From Acidobacteriota bacterium (GTDB lineage Bacteria > Acidobacteriota > Vicinamibacteria > Vicinamibacterales > UBA2999), in NCBI GenBank assembly GCA_947465645.1, contig CANIBQ010000042.1, positions 1-41,856 on the forward strand: 41,856 bases of DNA. The letters are read 5' to 3'. The notes below the pieces were generated by a model, which did no database searches, was not told the origin of the DNA, and saw only the letters and a list, made by a program, of their open reading frames with translations. Both the position numbers and the translations under genes were made by a program. Below are positions 1 through 6,990 of the stretch, piece by piece; position 1 is the stretch's first letter, and every line of letters starts with the position of its first letter.

Positions 1-405
1 GCGACCCCTGGTCGCAACCGGTCGATTCTGATCTTCGATCTGATGGCCAACGGCAACGTCAAGCCGCTCCGGGTGATCAGAGGCCCGAACACCCAGATCG
101 ATCGCATCAACCAGATGGCCATTTATCCCGAGGGCAAGCTGGTGGTCGTCGCCATGCCCGGCGTGCAGGGACTGGTCGAGCCCCCGCGCGTCTTCATCGG
201 CGCGTGGAGCCTGGATGACAGCGGCGACGTGGCGCCGAAGTTCGCCATCAGCGGCGAGGCGACGACGATGAAGAAGTCGTTCTCGGTCGCGCTGGACCCG
301 CTGCACAAGGACGTGATCGTGTCCGACATGCGGCTGAACGGCGTGATGACGTTCAACGTGCCGGAGATGTTCGTACCGGTGGCCGCGCCCGCGGCGGCAC
401 GCTAG
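1..405 (+). CDS. Secreted beta-propeller (NHL-like) protein, C-terminal part, cut by the left edge
   Basis: The reading frame is open from base 1 and ends at TAG 403-405, so only the last 134 residues are visible and the true start lies outside the window. The repeats contain the pattern A-N-G-N-V-K-P-L-R-V-I-R-G-P-x-T, typical of a propeller family in which each blade holds a phrase like 'G-[ND]-V-x-P-x-R-x-I-x-G-P-x-T'. The visible part lines up with the last 120 residues of the propeller at 30801-32987, including the shared ends F-N-V-P-E-M-F and W-R-V-P-E-V-F, so the two are paralogues. Function is unknown; by analogy with the other copy it is probably exported. No catalytic motif is visible. 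A strong hairpin follows at 417-450. Confidence 0.75.
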   Translation, partial: ATPGRNRSILIFDLMANGNVKPLRVIRGPNTQIDRINQMAIYPEGKLVVVAMPGVQGLVEPPRVFIGAWSLDDSGDVAPKFAISGEATTMKKSFSVALDPLHKDVIVSDMRLNGVMTFNVPEMFVPVAAPAAAR

Positions 406-416
406 TTTCTCTCTCT

Positions 417-450
417 GCCCCGGCTATGCGCGCATGCGCGTAGCCGGGGC
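417..450 (+). terminator. Strong hairpin after the propeller gene
   Basis: A perfect 10-bp inverted repeat (GCCCCGGCTA at 417-426, TAGCCGGGGC at 441-450) encloses a second perfect palindrome (CGCGCATGCGCG, 429-440). It starts 11 bases after the propeller stop codon. There is no T-run on either side, so it may be a transcript-end stabiliser or a Rho-dependent end rather than a classical intrinsic terminator. Confidence 0.5.
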
Positions 451-529
451 CCGCTCCTCCGCTTCACAGCCCACTGCGGCTTATCGCCGGCGCGCTACGG
501 CGTTCGACTAATCTAGCGTCTGTCTCTCC

Positions 530-1192
530 GTGGCATTTTCACCCTCATCCAAGGGACGGCTCACCGTTCGCGACCTGGAGCGGTTTCCAGGCACCTCGCT
601 GTTCGACCGTCTCGGACGCGCGGTGTGCCGAGCCGGCTGCCTGCCGCGCAAGGAGCTGTACGAAGCGTGGGAGATGGCGCGCCGCGTCAGGCGCCTCTTT
701 CGCGGCGGCCGCATCGTCGATCTGGCGGCCGGACATGGCCTGCTCGCGCACGTCCTCCTGGTTCTGGACAACTCGTCGCCGCAGGCGATCAGCGTCGATG
801 CGACGCTGCCGCCGTCGAGCGGCAGGCTGCACCAGGCGCTCGTCGATGCGTGGCCCCGGTTAGCGGGACGGGTCGTCTTCCACGAAGGTCCGCTCGAGTC
901 AGTCGCGTTGTCGAAGGATGACCTGGTGGTATCTGCACACGCGTGCGGAGCGCTGGCAGACCTCGTTCTTGACCGCGCGGCGTCGGTTCGCGCCCGCGTC
1001 GCGGTGCTTCCCTGTTGTCACGACCTGGCGATCAATGACGCGGGACCGCTGTCGGGATGGGTGGACGGTCCGCTGGCTGTGGACGTGATGCGGGCGGTAC
1101 GCCTCGAGCAGCGGGGTTACCGCGTCCGCACCCAGAAGATTTCCGCGGAGATCACACCAAAGAACCGCCTTCTCCTTGGCGAGCCCGCTTGA
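530..1192 (+). CDS. Class I SAM-dependent methyltransferase-like protein
   Basis: A 220-residue protein with a Rossmann methyltransferase core. The SAM-binding motif I is V-D-L-A-A-G-H-G (residues 63-70). Later come S-A-H-A-C-G-A-L (135-142) and V-L-P-C-C-H-D (159-165), which resemble the HACG and LPCCH motifs of the Methyltransf_32 / METTL25-like group. The substrate cannot be told from sequence. The start is GTG at 530; there is no good Shine-Dalgarno sequence, so a later start is possible, but it cannot lie beyond motif I. The gene stands alone on the plus strand, between the propeller hairpin and the convergent efflux operon that ends at 1214. Confidence 0.7.
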   Translation: MAFSPSSKGRLTVRDLERFPGTSLFDRLGRAVCRAGCLPRKELYEAWEMARRVRRLFRGGRIVDLAAGHGLLAHVLLVLDNSSPQAISVDATLPPSSGRLHQALVDAWPRLAGRVVFHEGPLESVALSKDDLVVSAHACGALADLVLDRAASVRARVAVLPCCHDLAINDAGPLSGWVDGPLAVDVMRAVRLEQRGYRVRTQKISAEITPKNRLLLGEPA

Positions 1193-1213
1193 CCTGTCCT
1201 CCTCGGCGGATGC

Positions 1214-2401
1214 TCAGAGCTGGCGGAGCGCGGTCGGAATCGGCAGGCGGGCGGCCCGAACCGCCGGGAGCAGGCCGCCGACAAAGCCCATCGCCAGCGC
1301 GTACACGAGGCCGGTGACCAGGAGTTCGGGCGTCACGCGAAACGCAAATGCCACCTGACTGAACGTCTGCATGTTCATCGTCGACGTCTGGTAGCCGTTG
1401 AACCCCAGATAGGCGGCGCCGCCGCCGATGACACCGCCAATCGCGCCGAGAACGAGCGACTCGACCAGCACCGACACGAGCACCGAGCTGGTGTCGAATC
1501 CCAGCGCGCGCAACGTGGCGATCTCCCTGGCACGGGTCGCCACCGCGGTGTACATCGTCAGGATGGCCCCGAAGATCGCGCCGATCCCCATCAGTCCGGC
1601 GATCCCGAAACCGACCGTCCGAATGAGCCGCGTCATGTTCTGCGACTGCCCCGCGTAGTATTCGTTCTCGCGACGGACGCTCACATTGAGTTGAGGGTTC
1701 GAGGTGAGCCAGTCTCGAAATGTATCGAACGACGCCGGAGAGTCGAGTGCCGCCAGTACCGACTGATAGGTATTGCCGCGCCGGTAGGCGCCCTGCAGCC
1801 CACGGGCGTCAACCCAGATCTCGGTCTCGGCGACCGCGCCGTCGGCTTCGAAGAGGCCCACAACCGTCCAACTGTTCTGCCCGGAGGTGATGGTCTGCCC
1901 CACGTCAGTGCCGACGAATTGTCCCTGCGCTCCGCGGCCCACGATGACTTCGTTGGTGCCGAACTGAAGCATGCGCCCGGCGATCAGCGAAACCTCCTCG
2001 CGCAGCCGGACGCCGGCGGCTTCGATGCCGCGCATCGGGACGTTGGCCCCTGTGCCCGTCGAGCGCTTGGGCAGGTCGATGATGACGTAGAGCTCCGCTG
2101 ACGCCATGGCGGTCGGGCCGTCGCGGCGCAGCCCCGGCGCCTGCTTGATGATGTCGGCGTGGGGACCGTCGATGCCGCTCGTCATCTCGCTGTCGGCGCC
2201 GCTGCGCATGACCAGGGCGCGGCCCGGCGACCCGGAGCCCTGCATCGCCGCCGAAAAACCCGCGGCGATCGACAGCACCGAGACGAACACGATCACCACA
2301 CCCGCGATACCGACGATCGCGACCCCCGACGAGCTGAGCCTCGAAGGAATCGTGCGAAGGTTCAGCGCCATCACCGCCGCGGTCTGCCGGAGCCACCGCA
2401 T
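1214..2401 (-). CDS. ABC transporter permease, MacB/FtsX type (second permease of the operon)
   Basis: A 395-residue membrane protein with the MacB/FtsX layout: one N-terminal membrane helix (about 25-48), a periplasmic domain of about 220 residues (MacB-PCD-like, about 50-265), then three C-terminal helices (about 268-292, 310-335 and 360-385). The segment A-T-R-A-R-E-I-A-T-L-R-A-L-G-F before the second helix is the usual FtsX coupling region contacting the ATPase. It is the last gene of the operon adaptor-ATPase-permease-permease and begins one base after the stop of the previous permease. It probably pairs with that permease as a heterodimer, giving a mechanotransmission transporter (MacAB or LolCDE style) rather than an importer. 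Substrate is unknown. Confidence 0.88.
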   Translation of the reverse strand: MRWLRQTAAVMALNLRTIPSRLSSSGVAIVGIAGVVIVFVSVLSIAAGFSAAMQGSGSPGRALVMRSGADSEMTSGIDGPHADIIKQAPGLRRDGPTAMASAELYVIIDLPKRSTGTGANVPMRGIEAAGVRLREEVSLIAGRMLQFGTNEVIVGRGAQGQFVGTDVGQTITSGQNSWTVVGLFEADGAVAETEIWVDARGLQGAYRRGNTYQSVLAALDSPASFDTFRDWLTSNPQLNVSVRRENEYYAGQSQNMTRLIRTVGFGIAGLMGIGAIFGAILTMYTAVATRAREIATLRALGFDTSSVLVSVLVESLVLGAIGGVIGGGAAYLGFNGYQTSTMNMQTFSQVAFAFRVTPELLVTGLVYALAMGFVGGLLPAVRAARLPIPTALRQL

Positions 2402-2402
2402 G

Positions 2403-3554
2403 TCAGGCTCTCCTCAACGCGTCGGTGATCTTCAACTGCATTGCGCCGAACGCCGGCACCACGCCCGCCAGCACACCCATCGCCAGCATCAGGCCGCCGC
2501 CGATCGCGAGATCGCGCGCAGGCAGCGCGAAGATCGGCAGCAAGCCCCCCGTCGGGTCGCCGCCCTGGACGAAGACCCATGCCACGCCAAGCCCCAGGCC
2601 TCCGGCCACGCACGCGATGAAGAGCGATTCCGCCAGCACCAGCGCGAGAATGGCGCCCCCGGAGAAGCCGAGCGTCTTCAGCACGGCAAACTCGCTGGTG
2701 CGCTCGCGCACCGATTGCGCCATCGTGCTGGCCGCGACCAGCCCGAAGATGAACAGCACGGTGGAGGAGATGGCGATCATGATGGCGCCGATGTCGCCGA
2801 TCTGCTTCGCGAACCCTTCCACGAATCCCTTCTCCGTGGTCGTTTTTGTTTCCGCCGATGAGTTGGCGAACATCTGGTCGAAGATGCGGCTCATCTCCAG
2901 CGACTTCGACGGGTCGCCGATCTTGACGACGTACCACCCGACCTGGCCCTCGCCCATGGCGCGATTCTCGTCGAGGTAGTCGTACTGGAAGAAGAACTGC
3001 GTCTTGTCCACGTTGTCGCCGCCGTCGTAGATGCCGGCGATGTTGAACTCCCACGTCTGGCCGCCTCCCTTCGGTTGCCAGATGGTCGCGGTGAGCGGCA
3101 CGCGGTCGCCGATTTTCCACCCGAAGCGCGTGGCGAGGTCGCGGCCGATGATCGCGCCCTGGCGGTCGCCCAGCCACGCCTTGGCCTGATCGGGCGGCAG
3201 CGTGAACTCCGGATACACCTTCAGGAACTTCTCGGGTTCGACCGCCATGTTCGCAAAAAAGTTGGCGGGATCCTGATACACGCCGCCAAACCAGGTCTGG
3301 TGCGACGCGATCTCGACGCCGGGCGTTGTTTGCAGCCTCGCCTGATATGCCACCGGCAGCGGCATGATCAAGCTGACCTTGTGAAGGATGATCAGGCGGT
3401 CGAGCCCGGCCATGTCGATGCCAAAGCTGAACGCCGTACGAATCGTCATCAGGATGCCGAACAGCAGGAAGGCGACGAAGATCGACAGCAGCGTGAAGAT
3501 CGTCCGGAACTTGCGGCGCCAGACGTTCTTCCAGATCAGCGGCAGGAACCTCAT
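2403..3554 (-). CDS. ABC transporter permease, MacB/FtsX type (first permease of the operon)
   Basis: A 383-residue FtsX-type permease. It has an N-terminal helix (about 17-42), a large periplasmic domain containing W-Q-P-K-G-G-G-Q-T-W-E-F, and three C-terminal helices. The conserved stretch V-R-E-R-T-S-E-F-A-V-L-K-T-L-G-F precedes helix 3. Its ATG overlaps the ATPase stop by four bases (3551-3554), a sign of translational coupling. Only distantly similar to the downstream permease, so the complex is likely a heterodimer as in LolC/LolE. The reaction is inferred: an ATP-driven push of a substrate from the periplasm, handed to the adaptor encoded upstream. Confidence 0.88.
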   Translation of the reverse strand: MRFLPLIWKNVWRRKFRTIFTLLSIFVAFLLFGILMTIRTAFSFGIDMAGLDRLIILHKVSLIMPLPVAYQARLQTTPGVEIASHQTWFGGVYQDPANFFANMAVEPEKFLKVYPEFTLPPDQAKAWLGDRQGAIIGRDLATRFGWKIGDRVPLTATIWQPKGGGQTWEFNIAGIYDGGDNVDKTQFFFQYDYLDENRAMGEGQVGWYVVKIGDPSKSLEMSRIFDQMFANSSAETKTTTEKGFVEGFAKQIGDIGAIMIAISSTVLFIFGLVAASTMAQSVRERTSEFAVLKTLGFSGGAILALVLAESLFIACVAGGLGLGVAWVFVQGGDPTGGLLPIFALPARDLAIGGGLMLAMGVLAGVVPAFGAMQLKITDALRRA

Positions 3555-4249
3555 CGCACGCCTTCGCCTTCTCCCATCAGCACACCTTTCTCGAGGTGCA
3601 GCGTGCGGCGGGCGCGGTCGGCGGCATGCGGATCGTGCGTCACCATGACGATGGTCTTGCCATGATCCCGGTTCAACGCCTGCAGCAGATCGAGAACCTC
3701 GTCGCCGGCCTTGCGATCGAGGTCGCCGGTCGGCTCGTCGCAGAGCAGGAGCGTGGGGTCAGTGACGATTGCGCGGGCGATGCCGACGCGCTGCTCCTGG
3801 CCTCCGGAGAGCTGCCGCGGATAGTGCCTTGCCCGATCCGCCAGGCCAACCACCTTCAGCGCGATCGCGGCTCGCTTCCGGCGCTCGGCCTTCGACAGGT
3901 TCGTCAGCAGCAGCGGCAGCTCCACGTTCCGCTCCGCCGTCAGCACCGGCAGCAGGTTGTAGAGCTGAAACACGAACCCGATGTTTCGCGATCGCCAGCG
4001 CGACAGCGCGCTGCCCCCGAGCGCGCTGATCTGTTCACCACCGACCTCGACGCTTCCTCCGGTCGGCGTATCCAACCCGCCCATCAGGTTCAGCAGCGTC
4101 GTCTTGCCGGAGCCCGACGGTCCCATCAGCGCGAGGAAGTCGCCCTGTGGAATCTCCAGGTTGACGCCCTTCAGGACGTCGATGCGCTCGCTGCCGCGCG
4201 TGAAATGCTTGTGGACGTCTCGAACTCTGACAAGCGGATTCTCACTCAC
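3551..4249 (-). CDS. ABC transporter ATP-binding protein, MacB/LolD family
   Basis: A 232-residue ATPase, a normal length for stand-alone LolD-type subunits. Walker A is G-P-S-G-S-G-K-T (43-50), the Q-loop glutamine is residue 95, the signature is L-S-G-G-Q (147-151), Walker B is L-L-L-C-D-E (167-172) and the switch histidine is residue 205 in T-H-D. All catalytic residues are present. The signature continues E-Q-R-V-G-I-A-R-A, with E where Q is usual, a minor variant. It overlaps the adaptor gene by eight bases and the first permease by four. It powers the two FtsX permeases. Confidence 0.95.
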   Translation of the reverse strand: MSENPLVRVRDVHKHFTRGSERIDVLKGVNLEIPQGDFLALMGPSGSGKTTLLNLMGGLDTPTGGSVEVGGEQISALGGSALSRWRSRNIGFVFQLYNLLPVLTAERNVELPLLLTNLSKAERRKRAAIALKVVGLADRARHYPRQLSGGQEQRVGIARAIVTDPTLLLCDEPTGDLDRKAGDEVLDLLQALNRDHGKTIVMVTHDPHAADRARRTLHLEKGVLMGEGEGVR

Positions 4250-5468
4250 TCACCACCACCTTCGCACCAGCCGCCAGCGTGGCTGGAGGCGACACCACCA
4301 CACGCTCGCCGGCGTTGAGACCCGCTCGCACCTCGAGCCGATCGCCGTCAGTGCCGCCAGTGCTGACGGCGCGGCGATCGACGACGCCGCCGGCGTCGAC
4401 GACAAACGCATAAGACTGGCTGCCACCTGTCACGATCGCCGCCTTCGGCACGAGCAGCACGGGACGCCCGTCCGGCACCGCGGCGGCGGCGGCCTCTCGC
4501 AGGAACGTCACCTTCACGCCCAGGTCAGGCAGGATCCGCGGGTCGAGCTGGTTGAACGCGATGCGCACCAGCACGGTCGCCTTCTGCCGGTCGGCGGTCG
4601 GCACGGTGGTGATGACGTGTGCCGGGATCTGCCACTCGGGATACGCGTCGAGAACCGCCGTCACCGGCTGCCCTTCGGTGACGCGATTGATATAGCTCTC
4701 GTTGACGTCGACCTCGATCTCGAGCGATCCCATGTCAACGATGGTGCCGATGCCGGTGCGGGTGAAGCCGCCGCCGGCCGACACGGGAGACACCATCTCT
4801 CCCGGCTGCGCGTCTTTCGAGATCGCCACGCCGCTGAACGGTGCGCGAATGACCGTGTCGTCGAGGGCGGTCCGCTGCACGTCGACCTGCCGCTCCGCCA
4901 CCAGGACCTGCTGGCGGGCGGCCTCGATGCGCGCGTCGAGCGAATCGACTTCGGCCTGCGCCGCCTCGACCTCCACCTGGGTCGTCAGCCCGTCCTTGAT
5001 CAACCGCGAGGTCCGGGCCAGCGTGACCCTGGCTTCAGCCAGCCGGACTTCGTTCTCTCTCACGGCTCGTCGCGATGCTTCGGCCTGGGCCTGCGCCAGC
5101 GCCAATGCCGCCCGCATCGAGGCGTCGTCGAGCCGCGCGAGCACCTGGCCTTGCGTGACGGCCTGGCCCTCTTCGAGGTTCACCTCGACGACCTTGCCGG
5201 TGATCTTGGACGAGACGGTGGCGCGGCGGCGGGCCGTGACGTACCCCGATGCATTCAGGACTGCGGCCTGCGTTCCCACCTGCCGTTCAGAGACGAGGGC
5301 CGTCTCCACCTCGAGCGCTTGCTCACGCGAGAACCATCGCCAGGCGCCAAACCCGGCCGCGGCCAGCACGATGATGAGCACGACCCACACGAAGCCGCGA
5401 CCGCCACGGCGGCGTTCGGGCTCACGTTCGATGCGGAGCGCGGCAAGTTCGTTCTCAAGGTCGGCCAT
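4242..5468 (-). CDS. HlyD/MacA-like periplasmic adaptor (membrane fusion protein)
   Basis: A 408-residue adaptor. A cytoplasmic N-terminus is followed by one membrane anchor (about 26-43). Next comes a lipoyl half (V-S-S-K-I-T-G-K-V-V-E-V and V-T-Q-G-Q-V-L-A-R-L-D), then a long Ala/Glu/Arg-rich coiled-coil hairpin (about 120-205), the second lipoyl half (I-R-A-P-F-S-G-V-A), a beta-barrel domain and a membrane-proximal domain. This is the order seen in MacA. It is the first gene of the efflux operon and would link the inner-membrane permeases to an outer-membrane channel, which is not encoded here. The start is ATG 5466-5468; the upstream bases show no strong Shine-Dalgarno sequence. Confidence 0.92.
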   Translation of the reverse strand: MADLENELAALRIEREPERRRGGRGFVWVVLIIVLAAAGFGAWRWFSREQALEVETALVSERQVGTQAAVLNASGYVTARRRATVSSKITGKVVEVNLEEGQAVTQGQVLARLDDASMRAALALAQAQAEASRRAVRENEVRLAEARVTLARTSRLIKDGLTTQVEVEAAQAEVDSLDARIEAARQQVLVAERQVDVQRTALDDTVIRAPFSGVAISKDAQPGEMVSPVSAGGGFTRTGIGTIVDMGSLEIEVDVNESYINRVTEGQPVTAVLDAYPEWQIPAHVITTVPTADRQKATVLVRIAFNQLDPRILPDLGVKVTFLREAAAAAVPDGRPVLLVPKAAIVTGGSQSYAFVVDAGGVVDRRAVSTGGTDGDRLEVRAGLNAGERVVVSPPATLAAGAKVVVSE

Positions 5469-5527
5469 GCAGGAGACTGACTGAAGGGTAGATGAGCGAT
5501 CTTACCTAATTGCCGCCGTCGCGCCGG

Positions 5528-6499
5528 TCAGACGTGGTTCCGGAGCATCAGTTCCTTGGGGTGCGGGTCGAGGTACAACTGGCCGGCCAGGTACGGAATG
5601 CCATGGACGCGGACGTGGTGGCGCACGAGCGTGATGGGCACGATGAGCGGCACGAGGCCCCGTCGGTAGTCGTCAATTGTCGCGGCAAGCTCCGCCTTTG
5701 ATTCCGGGTCGAGAAGATTCTTGAAATACCCCGCCATGTGCTGGAGCACGTTCACGTGCCGGCGGGGCGTGGCGATGACCGTGAGCGCCGACATGAAGCG
5801 CTCGGAGTACCGGCGTTGGAGATCGTGGCGCGGCACCCCGTGCGCCTGCGCGACGAGACGCCCCAATGTGCGGTACGCCTCGGGCGAGTGCGCCATCAGG
5901 ATCAGCTTATGGGCCGTGTGAAACGCGACGAGCGAACCCAGATTCCACCGGCCGCTGAAGAGGCCGCGAAGCCTCCAGTACGCAAACACCCGCTCGACGA
6001 AGTTCTCTCGCAGCCGGGGATCGCCCAGCCGGCCTTCCTCCTCGACGGGAAGCGTCGGAAACCGTTCCATGAGGCTGGCGGCGAATATTCCCCGGCCCGA
6101 CTTGGCCGGCGCGCCCTGTCCGCCGTAGATCTTGACGCGCTCCATGCCGCAGCTCGGTGAATCCCTCTTGAGGACGTAGCCGGAGAGGTCCTCCGATTCG
6201 AGCTCCCCCACCCGCCGTTGCGAGTACTGCTGCAACTGGCCGGTCAGGTCGACGGCCGTCCTGACAGTGAGCAACCGGATGCCGGCGTCCACGCGGACCA
6301 GGCGCATCGATTCGCGCGGGGTGCCCAGGCCGCATTCCACCTCCGGGCAGACAGGCACCCATTCCACGAGCGGCCCGAACGTCTCGGTCAGGAACGGGTC
6401 GCGCTTGTGGCCCCCGTCGAAGCGCACCGACTCGCCGAGCAGGCACGCAGAGATGCCGAGGCGAATCGGGCGGGGAGTGTTAGATGGATCGGCTGTCAT
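5528..6499 (-). CDS. DUF523 (TudS-like) plus DUF1722 (YbgA) protein
   Basis: A 323-residue two-domain protein. The N-terminal DUF523 part has I-S-A-C-L-L-G-E-S-V-R-F-D-G (16-29), V-C-P-E-V-E-C-G-L (50-58) and K-R-D-S-P-S-C-G (111-118). C19, C51, C56 and C117 include the likely Fe-S ligands; DUF523 includes the TudS thiouracil desulfidases. The C-terminal half, with L-V-A-F-H-T-A-H-K-L, is the YbgA domain. The frame is open further upstream, but the natural start is ATG 6497-6499, where homology begins; the extra upstream residues are low-complexity Arg-rich and overlap the neighbouring gene. It overlaps that gene's 3' end by 20 bases. YbgA proteins are often found near photolyase and light-stress genes; none is visible here. 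Confidence 0.85.
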   Translation of the reverse strand: MTADPSNTPRPIRLGISACLLGESVRFDGGHKRDPFLTETFGPLVEWVPVCPEVECGLGTPRESMRLVRVDAGIRLLTVRTAVDLTGQLQQYSQRRVGELESEDLSGYVLKRDSPSCGMERVKIYGGQGAPAKSGRGIFAASLMERFPTLPVEEEGRLGDPRLRENFVERVFAYWRLRGLFSGRWNLGSLVAFHTAHKLILMAHSPEAYRTLGRLVAQAHGVPRHDLQRRYSERFMSALTVIATPRRHVNVLQHMAGYFKNLLDPESKAELAATIDDYRRGLVPLIVPITLVRHHVRVHGIPYLAGQLYLDPHPKELMLRNHV

Positions 6500-6983
6500 A
6501 TGCCCAGTGCAGCACCGCCTGCCTCTGCTTCGGACGGCAGTCGAGATCGCCCGCCTCGCAGTTCTGTCGAATCGCCGCCACGTGGCGCGCGATTGCCCTC
6601 CACCGCCGGATCTGGCGTGCGTCGTCGGCCGTCCGGCGGCCCATGTAGTAGCGGCAGTACCATTGAAACCACCCTCGCGGATCCTGCGGGCGGATCCAGC
6701 CCTTTCGTCGCCACACGGCAAGCGACTGCGACGCGTTGACGCCGAAGCAATTCAGCCGCCGGTCGCGACGCTCCGCGGACAGCCTCGCACCAGCGAACCA
6801 GCTCGCGGGAAATTCGGCGCGGCAGTCGGTCATGTACTTCCCGCCGAACACCCCCAGGCGCAGCATCTGCTTCGGCGTGAGCTGCGGCTGGAACCCCGCC
6901 GCGAAATGCCGGCCGGCGGGCTCGGTGAGATAGTAGACGTATCGCTCCTGCATCCTGTCATTGACGACGACCCTGCGTTTCAT
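6480..6983 (-). CDS. Conserved hypothetical protein, Trp/Arg-rich
   Basis: A 167-residue protein of unknown function. It begins M-K-R-R-V-V-V-N-D with AGGAG well placed upstream, which decides ATG 6981-6983 over an earlier in-frame start. It carries Y-V-Y-Y-L-T-E-P-A-G, F-G-G-K-Y-M-T-D-C (with several aromatic residues) and a Trp-rich stretch around G-W-F-Q-W-Y-C-R-Y-Y-M-G-R-R. There is no signal peptide or membrane segment, so it is cytoplasmic. It lies seven bases after the TonB receptor stop and overlaps the YbgA gene by 20 bases, so it is co-transcribed with both. I recall such proteins near YbgA genes, but no function can be assigned. Confidence 0.75.
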   Translation of the reverse strand: MKRRVVVNDRMQERYVYYLTEPAGRHFAAGFQPQLTPKQMLRLGVFGGKYMTDCRAEFPASWFAGARLSAERRDRRLNCFGVNASQSLAVWRRKGWIRPQDPRGWFQWYCRYYMGRRTADDARQIRRWRAIARHVAAIRQNCEAGDLDCRPKQRQAVLHWAYDSRSI

Positions 6984-6990
6984 GGGTCTC

